Source: Alkalihalobacillus sp. CinArs1 (GTDB lineage: Bacteria; Bacillota; Bacilli; Bacillales; Guptibacillaceae). From it: DNA of 64,000 bases. Positions 35,765 to 44,522 of this stretch are shown one piece after another. How positions within the stretch are numbered: the stretch's first letter is position 1; every line of letters begins with the position of its first letter. The stretch spans positions 62,001 through 126,000 of the forward strand of contig NZ_CANDOB010000003.1 of assembly GCF_947387515.1 (NCBI RefSeq), in the 5' to 3' direction. A program made the position numbers and the translations under genes. The notes beneath the pieces were generated by a model, which saw nothing but the letters and a program-made list of their open reading frames with translations, had not been told where the DNA came from and ran no database searches.

Positions 35765-36616
35765 GTGGAATTACGTACATTTACTGATCCAAGTGAGTAT
35801 CTAGGTTATGTCCAGGATTTTCTTGAGCAAAACGAAGCATTACATAGTCTCCCTTTAGGGCTTCTGGTTAGACTTGTAAAAAATCAAAAAAATGGTGAAG
35901 AACTAGAGAAGGTTCTCCTCGGTACAATAGAAGAGGCAGGGCGTATTACACTTTGCTTTATTCAAACACCGCCTCATAATCTTATACTTGCAGGTGAACA
36001 AGTATCACACGAAACATTAGATTTTGCAGTTAAAAAACTTCATCAAGATTATTTGTTTCCAGGTGTTCTAGGTGAGAAAACAATTGTAGATTATTTTTCA
36101 AAGAGGTACTGCGAGCTTACGAGCTGCAAGCGGAATCTAAAAATGAACCAGCGTATCTATCGATTAGATACCGTCATTCCTCCTAAACGTGTAGGTGGAA
36201 AATTAAGAAAAATCAGAAATGAGGATTTTACTCTGTTGAAAGAATGGGTTTATCTTTTTTCATGTGCGATGGGTGAACCATTCTCTGACGAAGATAGTCA
36301 TGAAAGAGCGCAACAATTTATCGATGAAAAATCAGCCGTACTCTGGGAGGTTGATGGAGAAGTGGTTTCGATGGCAAATGAATCTAGACCGACCATGAGA
36401 GGAACAACGGTTAACTTTGTTTTTACACCTCCTGAGCATGAACGGAAAGGGTATGCCTCTTCATGCGTAGCAGCTTTTAGCCAATATTTATTAGATAAAG
36501 GGAACCGTTATTGCTGTCTATATACAGATCTATCAAACCCAACTTCTAATTCGATCTATATGAAGATGGGATATAAACCTGTAGGAGATTCGATCGTGTA
36601 TTCGTTTGAGGATTGA
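35765..36616 (+). CDS. GNAT family N-acetyltransferase
   Basis: A 283-residue protein with a C-terminal GNAT domain. The beta4 strand VNFVFTPPEHERKGYASSCVAAFSQ carries an acetyl-CoA-binding R/Q-x-x-G-x-A-like loop (ERKGYA), and NPTSNSIYMKMGYKPVGD is the usual GNAT C-terminal segment. The N-terminal 130 residues form a degenerate partner domain seen in double-GNAT Bacillus proteins. The substrate is unknown. The start is GTG with GGGGG upstream. It stands between the odhAB terminator and a small gene. Confidence 0.82.
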   Translation: MELRTFTDPSEYLGYVQDFLEQNEALHSLPLGLLVRLVKNQKNGEELEKVLLGTIEEAGRITLCFIQTPPHNLILAGEQVSHETLDFAVKKLHQDYLFPGVLGEKTIVDYFSKRYCELTSCKRNLKMNQRIYRLDTVIPPKRVGGKLRKIRNEDFTLLKEWVYLFSCAMGEPFSDEDSHERAQQFIDEKSAVLWEVDGEVVSMANESRPTMRGTTVNFVFTPPEHERKGYASSCVAAFSQYLLDKGNRYCCLYTDLSNPTSNSIYMKMGYKPVGDSIVYSFED

Positions 36617-36660
36617 ATCTAACTTGTAGTAGAATAAGAAATGGAAAGGGAGTGAACGTT

Positions 36661-36867
36661 ATGATTCATGAAAATTGGAAAGATGGCCCAACTCTAAGAG
36701 AAGTAAAATGCGTGCACACTGACGCAAAAAAATACATGGTGAACCGTGTGTTGACTGAAGGGAAAACCTACGAAGTTAAAAATGAAACTGAAGAATTCTT
36801 ATTTGTAGTTGATAACACAGGTAAGGTCGGAGGTTTCTACAAGGAGTACTTCGAGGAAGTAAAATAA
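36661..36867 (+). CDS. small conserved Bacillaceae protein (DUF6501-like)
   Basis: A 68-residue soluble protein (MIHENWKDGPTLREVKC ... KVGGFYKEYFEEVK). It resembles a short beta-rich family I recall as DUF6501, function unknown. ATG 36661 follows AAAGGGAG. The longer in-frame start at 36613 overlaps the upstream GNAT gene and lacks a ribosome site. It ends in a strong stem-loop. Confidence 0.7.
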   Translation: MIHENWKDGPTLREVKCVHTDAKKYMVNRVLTEGKTYEVKNETEEFLFVVDNTGKVGGFYKEYFEEVK

Positions 36868-36870
36868 TGT

Positions 36871-36903
36871 AAACGTCCAGGTCACGATGACCTGGACGTT
36901 TCT
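36871..36903 (+). terminator. stem-loop after the small DUF6501-like gene
   Basis: AACGTCCAGGTCA-CGA-TGACCTGGACGTT is a perfect 13-bp stem; the T-run is short (TTTCTG). Confidence 0.7.
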
Positions 36904-37039
36904 GTTGTAGATCCATACCTTTTCCTCTCGTGAAACGTATTTATTATAGGATCAACCAACATTGTGGTATGATACTCTTGGACTCTTACATAAGAGCAAT
37001 TAAACAGGCGATAAGACCGTCTCTAGCTGCAGGAGGGAC

Positions 37040-38113
37040 ATGAACGTGAACAATGCTACATTGCTAGAAGAAGCTTACTCTTTTTTAGAGCAAGCATATT
37101 ACGAATTAAATCATACACCTGAACGTTTAAAAGAACGCAAACACGAGGTTAAAGACCAAATTGAAAAAACAGGTGTGTATGAGCATACATTTGAAGAGTT
37201 ACAGCACGGAGCAAAGATGGCATGGCGTAATAGTAATAAATGTATCGGAAGGCTGTTTTGGAATACTCTAACCGTAATTGACAAGCGCTCTGCAACAACA
37301 GTTGAAGAGGTAGCGGACGCTTTACTCCATCATATTCACTCAGCTACAAACAATGGAAGAATTCGACCAACAATTACGATTTTCCAGCCTGGAAGAATTA
37401 GAATATGGAATCACCAACTCATTCGCTATGCTGGTTATGAGTTAGAAAAGGGTACGATCGGTGATCCTGATTCGATAGAAATAACTAAGCAAGCTCTTAA
37501 ACTCGGATGGAGAGGAAAGGGTACGCCACATGATGTGTTACCAATTATTTTCCAACTAGATGATAACGAGCCTACCGTCATTACCATACCACCTGAAATC
37601 GTTCTTCAAGTGGAGCTTAGACACCCGGAAATTGATATCTCTTCCTTACAAGCTCGTTGGTATGCGGTACCTATCATATCTGACATGAAGCTTGAAATTG
37701 GCGGTATCGATTACGTTGCAGCTCCATTTAATGGGTGGTATATGGGAACAGAGATCGGTGCACGAAACTTAGCGGACGAAACACGCTACAATTTAATTCC
37801 AGAAATGGCTGAGATCATGAATTTAGACACTTCTTCAAATGCCTCGTTATGGAAAGATAGGGCCTTGGTCGAGCTTAACAGAGCTGTATTATACTCATTT
37901 CAAGAAGATAACGTTAGTATCGTAGACCATCATACAGCTGCTCGACAGTTTCATAAGTTCGAGACAAATGAAGCGCGAGCTGAGCGGAAAGTAACAGGAA
38001 ATTGGACATGGTTAATTCCACCGATTTCTCCAGCAACAACTCATATTTTCCATAAACCGTATAAGAATACGATTGTATCTCCAAATTATTTTTATCAAGA
38101 AAAACCTTATTAA
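37040..38113 (+). CDS. nos: bacterial nitric oxide synthase oxygenase
   Basis: A 357-residue NOS oxygenase that makes NO and citrulline from arginine using reducing equivalents from separate flavodoxin-type partners. The heme-thiolate is Cys68 ([12 protein letters not shown]), the arginine-binding Glu is Glu238 ([12 protein letters not shown]), and the C-terminal [16 protein letters not shown] forms part of the pterin site and dimer interface. The N-terminal hook and reductase domain of animal enzymes are absent, as usual in Bacilli. AGGAGGG is very close to ATG 37040; GTG 37046 is a possible alternative start. A gap of 5-17 nt to the next gene suggests co-transcription. Confidence 0.95.
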   Translation: MNVNNATLLEEAYSFLEQAYYELNHTPERLKERKHEVKDQIEKTGVYEHTFEELQHGAKMAWRNSNKCIGRLFWNTLTVIDKRSATTVEEVADALLHHIHSATNNGRIRPTITIFQPGRIRIWNHQLIRYAGYELEKGTIGDPDSIEITKQALKLGWRGKGTPHDVLPIIFQLDDNEPTVITIPPEIVLQVELRHPEIDISSLQARWYAVPIISDMKLEIGGIDYVAAPFNGWYMGTEIGARNLADETRYNLIPEMAEIMNLDTSSNASLWKDRALVELNRAVLYSFQEDNVSIVDHHTAARQFHKFETNEARAERKVTGNWTWLIPPISPATTHIFHKPYKNTIVSPNYFYQEKPY

Positions 38114-38130
38114 AGAAAGTGGGAACGTTC

Positions 38131-38424
38131 GTGGTCATTGAAAAAGCAGCTTTTATCGTAAATGAAGGAATGGAGAAAGACTTTGAAGAAACATTCATGA
38201 AGGCAGTTCAGTACATATCAGCTTCTCCAGGTTTTATAAGCCATCAATTAACAAAGTCGATCGAGACTGAAAGCAAATACGTAATTTTTGTGGAGTGGGA
38301 CTCTCTCGCTGCTCACACCGAAGGCTTTATGAAGTCAGATCGGTTCAATGAGTTTGTATCGTTGATGGATCCTTTCTTAAAAAATGTTGAGATGGAGCAT
38401 CTAGTTCCGATAACCACCGATTAA
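38131..38424 (+). CDS. ABM-fold monooxygenase-like protein (possible heme-degrading type)
   Basis: A 97-residue protein of the dimeric alpha-beta barrel, antibiotic biosynthesis monooxygenase type. AAFIVNEGMEKDFEETF opens the fold and YVIFVEWDSLAAHTEGFMKSDRF is the conserved W..H/F segment. Members include heme oxygenase-like IsdG/HmoA/HmoB and quinol monooxygenases; the sequence does not decide between them. GTG 38131 is preferred; GTG 38119 is in frame but lacks a ribosome site. It follows nos directly, which hints at heme or NO-related chemistry, by inference only. Confidence 0.7.
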   Translation: MVIEKAAFIVNEGMEKDFEETFMKAVQYISASPGFISHQLTKSIETESKYVIFVEWDSLAAHTEGFMKSDRFNEFVSLMDPFLKNVEMEHLVPITTD

Positions 38425-38427
38425 TTT

Positions 38428-38450
38428 ACCCGCTTAATGCGGGTTTTTTT
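38428..38450 (+). terminator. terminator after nos-ABM pair
   Basis: ACCCGC-TTAAT-GCGGGT followed by a T-run. Confidence 0.85.
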
Positions 38451-38529
38451 ATGGGCAAATAACTATACAATTCTTGAGCAAACGTTTAAAATAAAAGAAG
38501 TATATTCCTATAAGAAAGGTTGGATTTAA

Positions 38530-38943
38530 ATGTCTGGTATTCCACGCCCTTTAGTTCGAATTAATCAATGGTTTATCTTTTTATTTGCTACTGCATTCAT
38601 TTTCACACTTCACTATATATTTTTAGTCATCCCATTATTGATTGGTATTTCGAGTTTGTTGTTTGGTTTCAATCCGATCATGTCCGTTGGTAAATTGTTT
38701 ATAGGTAAACCTCCTTATATTTTAGAAGACAAAGATCAACAAGCGTTCAACCAAAAAATCGCTGTTAGTTTACTCACAATAGCATTACTCGCTGTTCTTT
38801 CAAGCGTCAAATGGTTAGCCATCACTGCTTCTATCATGGTAGCCCTCGCCTCATTTATTGCGATCCTCGGATTTTGCATTGGATGCTTCGTACGTTTTCA
38901 GTGGAAAAAATATCAATATAAAAGAACGCAACATTCTATGTAA
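38530..38943 (+). CDS. DUF4395 membrane protein
   Basis: A 137-residue integral membrane protein with about four TM helices. The N-terminal GIPRPLVRINQ and the short loop FNPIMSVGKLFIGKPP match the DUF4395 family. CIGC in the last helix gives a Cys-x-x-Cys motif often seen in this family near thiol-redox proteins. Function is unknown. It is monocistronic between two terminators. Confidence 0.78.
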   Translation: MSGIPRPLVRINQWFIFLFATAFIFTLHYIFLVIPLLIGISSLLFGFNPIMSVGKLFIGKPPYILEDKDQQAFNQKIAVSLLTIALLAVLSSVKWLAITASIMVALASFIAILGFCIGCFVRFQWKKYQYKRTQHSM

Positions 38944-38970
38944 GACAGTCTAAGAGGGCTGTCTTTTTTT
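38942..38970 (+). terminator. terminator after DUF4395 gene
   Basis: AAGACAGTC-TAAGAG-GGCTGTCTT stem, with one wobble pair, then T-run. Confidence 0.82.
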
Positions 38971-39041
38971 GTTTGAAAAATAAATCAGGCACATTTCTGC
39001 TATACTTATTCTTAGAGAGAAGATAGAAAGGATAGGATTAT

Positions 39042-40352
39042 ATGAGAGAGAAAGTATATGATGTCATCGGTATCGGAATTGGACCATTTAATCTAGGACT
39101 TGCTGCTTTATTAGACCCTATCAAGGAGATCGATTCACTGTTTTTTGAACAAAAAGAAGAATTTGATTGGCATCCTGGGATGCTTATTGAAGGGACGCGG
39201 CTACAAGTTCCATTTATGGCGGATCTTGTTACGATGGCTGACCCTACAAATGAATTTAGCTATTTAAATTATCTAAAACACCAAAACAGATTATACAACT
39301 TTTACTTCCTTCAAAGGCTTGAAATGCCTAGAAATGAATACAATCATTACTGTCAATGGGCGTCTGAACGATTGAAGAGCTGTCAGTTCAGTAGTAAAGT
39401 TACCTCGGTAACGCCTTTAGGAACGCCGATCGACCGCTATGAAGTTGAAATCGAAAATACGAAAACTGGAGAGACGCATTCATACCTTACGAAAAACCTG
39501 ATATTAGGTGTAGGAACGATTCCTTCTTTACCTAAATCACTACGAGGAATGTCTGAAGAAGATGTCTTCCATTCTTCAACGTATCTACAACATGAAGATC
39601 GTTGCAAGAAAGCGAAAAGTATAACGGTTATTGGTTCAGGGCAAAGTGCTGCTGAAATTTTCAGGGAGCTTTTGAAAGAGAGAACAGAACATGGATATTC
39701 GATCAATTGGATAACGAGGTCAAAAGGGTTTTTCCCGATGGAAGAAACAAAGTTAAGTCTTGAACATTTCTCACCTGAGTATATCGATTACTTTTATGAA
39801 CTGCCTCAGGAACAAAAAGATGAGATCTTCAGTAACCAACAGCTTCTGTATAAGGGAATAAGTCCTCATACGATTACAGATATCTATAATCTTTTATATG
39901 AACAAACGGTTGGCGGTAAAGAAATGGATGTGACCTTAATGCCATTGACTGAAGTGAATGGCATATCTGAAAAGGAAGCGAAAAGTGGATATGAACTGAA
40001 ATGTCGACAATGGGAAAAGGGCGAGTCATTTCTCATTGAAAGCGAAGTGGTTGTCGCTGCAACAGGATACCGTCCGTTCGTACCGAACTGCATTAGCGGA
40101 TTGAGTAACTTGATTCAGTGGGATGACTTAGGAAGATACAATGTCTCAAAGGATTACAAGTTGATGTTAAACGAGGATACCACTGGAGAAATATTTGTGC
40201 ATAGCGGCATGCAACATACTCATGGTGTTGGTTCTACGAATCTGGGCCTTTCAGTTAACCGAAATAAAATTATAATAAATCAAATTGCAGGTAAAGAAAT
40301 CTATCCACCTTTAGAAGATAATATCTTTCAAAAATTTGAACTTAACAGTTAA
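39042..40352 (+). CDS. L-lysine N6 / L-ornithine N5-hydroxylase family flavoprotein
   Basis: A 436-residue FAD/NADPH-dependent N-hydroxylating monooxygenase (IucD/PvdA/SidA type). The FAD motif is GIGIGPFNLGLAAL (near residue 11), followed by FDWHPGMLIEGTRLQVPFMADLVT with the substrate-site residues. NADPH binds at VIGSGQSAAEIF, and the C-terminal ATGYRPFVPN motif is typical. Such enzymes begin hydroxamate siderophore synthesis, but no synthetase, acyltransferase or Fur-like box is seen nearby, so the product is open. The ATG follows AGAAAGGAT. Confidence 0.87.
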   Translation: MREKVYDVIGIGIGPFNLGLAALLDPIKEIDSLFFEQKEEFDWHPGMLIEGTRLQVPFMADLVTMADPTNEFSYLNYLKHQNRLYNFYFLQRLEMPRNEYNHYCQWASERLKSCQFSSKVTSVTPLGTPIDRYEVEIENTKTGETHSYLTKNLILGVGTIPSLPKSLRGMSEEDVFHSSTYLQHEDRCKKAKSITVIGSGQSAAEIFRELLKERTEHGYSINWITRSKGFFPMEETKLSLEHFSPEYIDYFYELPQEQKDEIFSNQQLLYKGISPHTITDIYNLLYEQTVGGKEMDVTLMPLTEVNGISEKEAKSGYELKCRQWEKGESFLIESEVVVAATGYRPFVPNCISGLSNLIQWDDLGRYNVSKDYKLMLNEDTTGEIFVHSGMQHTHGVGSTNLGLSVNRNKIIINQIAGKEIYPPLEDNIFQKFELNS

Positions 40353-40427
40353 TTTTCTAAAAATTCTATTATTTTTGTCGGTTATGCATTATGATTAAAG
40401 AAACAGCATAAAGGACAGGTGGTGAGT

Positions 40428-41048
40428 ATGACTGTTAACCAGTGTCTGTCAGCAAAAAAATTTCTCTGTAAGCTGATTACTCAGTATGCTCATATCCATC
40501 ATCGAACAATTGGGTCTAAAGCTCAAGAATACATCAAACAGTTAGGTATCCGCACAGGAGAGTGGTTTGAATCTTACTATCAAATACATGATTGGACTCC
40601 TGATCACTATGCGGACGTCATCGTAGATATTAAAAATTCCATCGGAGGAGAATTTTATATCTCGGAAGTTACACCTCACTATGTCATTGTTAAAGCACAT
40701 TCGTGCCCTTTTGGTGAGTTTGTAAAGGACGCCCCACACCTTTGTACGATGACGTCAAGCGTATTTGGTGGTATAGCAGCTAGACACTTTGACTACGGCG
40801 AAGTTAGTTTAAGGAAAAGAATTGCGCTCGGCGACGCAGGCTGTGAAGTGTTAATCGCTTTTGTACCTGGAATTGAAGAAGGAGAAAAGTACGAGCAGGT
40901 AAAGAAAATCCCTGACGACGGTGAACCGTTCACCTGGAAAGAAGATACGATCACCTTGTTGAATGAAGAGTTAAAGCAAAGTGACGAAATGGTTCTAACA
41001 CTCCTAAAAGAACTTGAAGATCTCAAAGATCAAGTAGACGGATCTTGA
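40428..41048 (+). CDS. MetOD1-like (methanogen output domain 1) protein
   Basis: A 206-residue soluble protein whose central segment HSCPFGEFVKDAPHLCTM ... FGGIAARHFDYGEVSLRKRIALGDAGCEVLI resembles the methanogen output domain 1/V4R-like small-molecule sensing fold. Conserved Cys and His suggest metal or ligand binding. The C-terminus is a short coiled coil (LNEELKQSDEMVLTLLKELEDLKDQ). No DNA-binding domain is evident. ATG 40428 is preferred over GTG 40419 because AGGTGGTGA then serves as ribosome site. It follows the N-hydroxylase by 75 nt with no terminator, so co-transcription is possible. Confidence 0.6.
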   Translation: MTVNQCLSAKKFLCKLITQYAHIHHRTIGSKAQEYIKQLGIRTGEWFESYYQIHDWTPDHYADVIVDIKNSIGGEFYISEVTPHYVIVKAHSCPFGEFVKDAPHLCTMTSSVFGGIAARHFDYGEVSLRKRIALGDAGCEVLIAFVPGIEEGEKYEQVKKIPDDGEPFTWKEDTITLLNEELKQSDEMVLTLLKELEDLKDQVDGS

Positions 41049-41073
41049 AGACAGGCACATAGCCTGTCTTTTT
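41048..41073 (+). terminator. terminator after MetOD1-like gene
   Basis: AAGACAGGC-ACATA-GCCTGTCTT with following T residues, overlapping the TGA stop. Confidence 0.85.
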
Positions 41074-41124
41074 ATGAATGAAAAAATAACGTTATCTCCA
41101 TACTACTATTAAAGGGGTGGGACG

Positions 41125-41316
41125 ATGGAAAAGAATGCAAGAGGGTACGTACAGGATACATGCAGAGATTTAAAAGCAGCCGAAGCGAGTTTACAACAAG
41201 CATTACAAACTGTCGAAAAAGAGCATAACAAGCAACGAATTGAAGAATCTTTAAGTCAGTTGCAGGCTGTACAAGCCTACTGTAGTGAAACAGAAAGCAA
41301 GCTTGAAGAGCATTAA
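41125..41316 (+). CDS. small helical protein, 63 aa
   Basis: An all-helical, coiled-coil-like polypeptide (LKAAEASLQQALQTVEKEH, RIEESLSQLQAVQAYCSET) with two cysteines. No family is recognised. GGGGTGGGAC lies before the ATG. It resembles the many short cytosolic helical proteins of Bacilli, some sporulation-related; the role is unknown. Confidence 0.65.
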   Translation: MEKNARGYVQDTCRDLKAAEASLQQALQTVEKEHNKQRIEESLSQLQAVQAYCSETESKLEEH

Positions 41317-41407
41317 TAAATTTCCTATAAGAAATTTCCAAATTTAAGTTTTAACCGTCGATAAATCGGAAATTGGTGTGTAATGTTATTTTAAGGAGGA
41401 TTCACCT

Positions 41408-41542
41408 ATGAGCCTTTTATTCGGGAAAGGTATGGCAGCATTTGAACAGGACGCGAAGACGGAGAAGGAAAGGGTAAAAACTTCACCAGCCGCTCACCAA
41501 AATCGCAAGTCAAAGCTTAAACAAAAACCTACGAAAATTTAA
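41408..41542 (+). CDS. small basic protein, 44 aa
   Basis: A strong AAGGAGG ribosome site (41393-41399) precedes ATG 41408. The 44 codons read MSLLFGKGMAAFEQDAKTEK then a Lys/Gln-rich tail ending KQKPTKI. The TAA stop begins the terminator at 41541. Ribosome site plus terminator make this a credible gene. No family is recognised; the basic tail could bind nucleic acid, but that is speculation. Confidence 0.65.
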   Translation: MSLLFGKGMAAFEQDAKTEKERVKTSPAAHQNRKSKLKQKPTKI

Positions 41543-41568
41543 CCATCCTTTTTGGGTGGTTTTTTTTG
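41541..41568 (+). terminator. terminator after the 44-aa gene
   Basis: AACCATCC/GGGTGGTT with one wobble pair and eight T residues. Confidence 0.82.
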
Positions 41569-41660
41569 AAGGTTTTTAATCATGAATCGAGAATAACCCT
41601 AATAAATATTATTTCACTATGTCGTATGTTTCATCAAAAAATAGGGGAAGAGGAATTCTA

Positions 41661-42296
41661 TTGAAAAAAACAGGATTTCAAAAGTTTATTAGGATAAAGG
41701 ATATTATGCTCATATTGGCGTTACTTTCCATATGCCTAATCTACCTATTCGTTAATGGACGATCACATTTCATTGCCCTTTCATTTATTGCTGGGTTGAT
41801 TCTCTTTATCTTTAATGAATATATCACCCACAGATTTCTTTTTCATTTGAAGCCACCAAAAAACCTCTTTGCACTTAAACTATTAAAAAGACTGCATTAT
41901 GACCATCACAAAGATCCCAACGACCTACATTTAATGTTTTTACCAGTATGGTATAGTATCCCTCAAATGCTTGTTATTTCTTTCGTATACTACCTTTTAT
42001 TTCCTTCTATCGTGAATACGATTGCGTTTGCTTCAGGCTTGATGACGATGCTTCTCGTGTATGAGTGGAAACACTTTGTTGCACATCAGCCTCTTACTCC
42101 TAAAACCAAATTTGGAAAGTGGTTGAAACAAACTCATTTGTTACATCACTATAAAAATGAAAATTATTGGTATGGTGTCTCTAATCCGTTTATCGATATG
42201 CTTTTTGGTACACATAAGGATGGTAAAGAAGTCGATAAGAGTCAAACTGTACGTGATCTGGTTGGAGAAAATACAAATGAAGAAGTCAAGTTTTAA
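41661..42296 (+). CDS. fatty acid hydroxylase / sterol desaturase family membrane protein
   Basis: A 211-residue membrane di-iron oxygenase with about four TM helices and the histidine clusters HRFLFH, HYDHH, a single His in EWKHFVAHQ, and HLLHHYKNENYW. These ligate the di-iron site of the fatty acid hydroxylase superfamily; the substrate (fatty acid, carotenoid or hopanoid) cannot be told. TTG 41661 is chosen because GAAGAGGA lies at correct distance; the ATG at 41619 has no ribosome site and lies 50 nt past the previous terminator. Confidence 0.82.
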   Translation: MKKTGFQKFIRIKDIMLILALLSICLIYLFVNGRSHFIALSFIAGLILFIFNEYITHRFLFHLKPPKNLFALKLLKRLHYDHHKDPNDLHLMFLPVWYSIPQMLVISFVYYLLFPSIVNTIAFASGLMTMLLVYEWKHFVAHQPLTPKTKFGKWLKQTHLLHHYKNENYWYGVSNPFIDMLFGTHKDGKEVDKSQTVRDLVGENTNEEVKF

Positions 42297-42302
42297 AGAA
42301 GG

Positions 42303-42328
42303 CAGCCTTATTGAAAAGGCTGTTTTTT
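42303..42328 (+). terminator. terminator after hydroxylase gene
   Basis: CAGCCTT-ATTGA-AAAGGCTG stem followed by seven T residues. Confidence 0.8.
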
Positions 42329-42383
42329 TAATTGCAACTTTTCTAACGTGCATTCGTCTATAAGGGTAGAGGGGGAATGGTTG

Positions 42384-42926
42384 ATGAGGGTGATCTTAGT
42401 TGGAATCACGATGGCACTTTTGATTACAGCTTTTTTTACAGGAGCCTGGTATACCATGATCAGAGATCCTGAAGCAGCTAGTAAAGTTGTTGAAGAAGAG
42501 CCGATTGTAAAAGAAGAAAAAATATATGAAGACGGCGAAAGCTTTGTTGAAGAAGATATGGATGATAATAAATTACTAACGTTACAAGTAACAAGGCTAC
42601 AAGAGCCACCTGAAGATGCTGAATTGAATGAACTTCCTGCAAACAAAGAGTATGCCTTTTTTGAACTGTTCGTAGAAAATTTCGAAGAATATGGAAAGGC
42701 TTTTAAAGGCTACTATACTAAATTGAAAGTACAAGGTGAACAAGTAGAGCCTGTGGACTTTGTTGTTGTTGATAAGAAAGGGTGGAATAAGTTCAGGCTG
42801 GAATCTGAAGGGCACGTTAAAATGATTCTGATCTATGCTATTGAAAAAGATGTGAAAGAGATGGATCTGATCGTATCTCCTGAATTTTATTATAAAGATC
42901 TTGTGTATCGCTTTCAGAACAAGTAA
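42384..42926 (+). CDS. membrane-anchored extracellular protein of unknown function
   Basis: A 180-residue protein with one N-terminal TM segment (VILVGITMALLITAFFTGAW), an acidic stretch (EEEPIVKEEKIYEDGE) and a beta-rich C-terminal domain (TLQVTRLQEPP ... YAFFELFVENFEEYG ... KMILIYAIEKDVKEMDLIV). The C-terminal part recalls DUF4352-type immunoglobulin-like domains of Gram-positive lipoproteins, but no lipobox is present. ATG 42384 has GAGGGGG upstream. Confidence 0.65.
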   Translation: MRVILVGITMALLITAFFTGAWYTMIRDPEAASKVVEEEPIVKEEKIYEDGESFVEEDMDDNKLLTLQVTRLQEPPEDAELNELPANKEYAFFELFVENFEEYGKAFKGYYTKLKVQGEQVEPVDFVVVDKKGWNKFRLESEGHVKMILIYAIEKDVKEMDLIVSPEFYYKDLVYRFQNK

Positions 42927-43016
42927 GGCTTTCTATTTCCGATCAATTTACTAGAGATTATGTTCTTCGTTGTTGTATGATGATGGGAAGAACGGATTGG
43001 AAAGGAAGGCAGTGAC

Positions 43017-44192
43017 ATGCATTTATATGACCCATATGTAAAAAACCAGCGTCAACGAAACCTGTTAGAACTCGCAGACGATCTAGCTGATACGTTTTCG
43101 GAAAATGCGAATGATATAGACGAAGAAGGTCGCTTTCCTTTTGAGAATTTTAAGGCCATGAAAGAAAAAGGATATACTTCTCTTACCGTCCCGGAAAAGT
43201 TCGGGGGAAAAGGGATCGATCTATATGAGTTTGTCATGTTACAAGAAAGAATTGCATCAGGTGATGCTTCCACCGCTTTATCGGTCGGTTGGCATCTTGG
43301 TATCATGCTCGAGATGGTTGATGACCAAGAATGGTCTGACGAGTTGTTTGAACGTATGGCTAATTTGGTGGTCAATGAACAAGCGTTGTTGAATAGAGCG
43401 GCTACAGAGCCTGCGAGCGGTAGTCCTACACGAGGGGGAATGCCCGAAACGAAAGCCATCGAACATGAAAACGGATGGACCATTAGTGGAAGAAAAAGCT
43501 TCACTTCGATGGCACCAGCTCTTGATTACGCTCTAGTATCCGCTGAGATCAATGATTCCGGGAATAAAGGTTTCTTTCTAGTAAACGTGAAGTCAGACGG
43601 AATTACCATTGAAGAAAAATGGAATACCATGTCGATGAGAGGGACAAGAAGCGATGATCTTGTGTTAACAAACGTTCAATTACCTAACGATGCACTCATC
43701 GAAGATTCGCTAAACTCTAAGGGAATGAAGCTACCAAAAGCGTGGTTACTCCATATACCCGCATGCTATCTAGGGGTTGCAATCGCTGCAAGAAATTATG
43801 CGGTGAAATTCGCGACTGTTTACAGTCCTAACAGCTTACCTGGTCCAATAAAAGATGTCGCTGAAGTACAACGTAAAATAGGGGAAATGGAGTTAGAACT
43901 CTTAAGAGCGAGAGAGATGATGTATAGTATAGCTTTTAGATGGGTGACTGAGCCAGAAAAGCGAAAGAACATGGGTGAAGAGCTTGCAGCAGTTAAACAT
44001 GTCGCAACAAACGGAGCGGCTAATGTTGTGGATCTTGCAATGAGAATCGTAGGAGCTAGAGGTTTATTTAATGATAACCCGATGCAACGTTATTATCGCG
44101 ATGTTCGGGCAGGGCTTCACAATCCACCGATGGATGATGCCGTCATTTCCCTACTAGCAAAGAAAGCATTGGAAGATCCCCAGGAGCCTTAA
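43017..44192 (+). CDS. acyl-CoA dehydrogenase family flavoenzyme (YdbM-like)
   Basis: A 391-residue protein with the three-part acyl-CoA dehydrogenase fold: N-terminal helices with LTVPEKFGGKG, the beta domain (ATEPASGSPTRGG, WTISGRKSFTSMAPALDYALVSA) and C-terminal helices ending RIVGARGLFNDNPMQRYYRDVRAG. The last segment resembles the acyl-CoA dehydrogenase/DszC-type monooxygenase branch, so dehydrogenation of a CoA ester and FMN monooxygenation are both possible. It resembles B. subtilis YdbM. It is a single gene, with its stop codon in the terminator loop. Confidence 0.82.
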   Translation: MHLYDPYVKNQRQRNLLELADDLADTFSENANDIDEEGRFPFENFKAMKEKGYTSLTVPEKFGGKGIDLYEFVMLQERIASGDASTALSVGWHLGIMLEMVDDQEWSDELFERMANLVVNEQALLNRAATEPASGSPTRGGMPETKAIEHENGWTISGRKSFTSMAPALDYALVSAEINDSGNKGFFLVNVKSDGITIEEKWNTMSMRGTRSDDLVLTNVQLPNDALIEDSLNSKGMKLPKAWLLHIPACYLGVAIAARNYAVKFATVYSPNSLPGPIKDVAEVQRKIGEMELELLRAREMMYSIAFRWVTEPEKRKNMGEELAAVKHVATNGAANVVDLAMRIVGARGLFNDNPMQRYYRDVRAGLHNPPMDDAVISLLAKKALEDPQEP

Positions 44193-44210
44193 TGGTTCCT
44201 GGCTTTTTTA
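44181..44210 (+). terminator. terminator overlapping acyl-CoA dehydrogenase stop
   Basis: CCAGGAGCC/GGTTCCTGG stem with one wobble pair, then CTTTTTT; the TAA at 44190-44192 lies in the loop. Confidence 0.82.
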
Positions 44211-44351
44211 TTGATAAATAGTCAAACTTCACCAGCGGTATAGTACTTTAGACAAGGTTTTAGGTAAAAAGATATATTTTTGACTTATAAAGAGGAAAAA
44301 AACATTCGGTTGACGAAATACTATACAAATAATCGAAAAGGAGATGAGAAA

Positions 44352-44492
44352 ATGCGTGAAAGAAGGACCGTATCGCTGAGCGGAAGCTTGCTTTTTCCTG
44401 ACGGCTGGGGACTTCAGATGCAAGAAGAGTATAAGAAAGAAGAAAAAGTGTCACGAATGAAGCCAGAACAGGAGCTGAAACATACTAAATGA
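44352..44492 (+). CDS. small unknown protein, 46 aa
   Basis: A 46-codon gene (MRERRTVSLSGSLLFPDGWG then a charged Lys/Glu tail). AAAAGGAGATGAG is well placed before ATG 44352, and a long terminator follows at 44523. In-frame upstream starts (44280) have no ribosome site. No family is recognised. Confidence 0.6.
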   Translation: MRERRTVSLSGSLLFPDGWGLQMQEEYKKEEKVSRMKPEQELKHTK

Positions 44493-44522
44493 TAACGTTC
44501 ATTCTAACTATATATAATTTGT

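Noticed and set aside
36904-37039. Fur box or NO-responsive site upstream of nos
   Set aside because: No recognisable dyad is seen; only a weak TATGAT hexamer near 36968.
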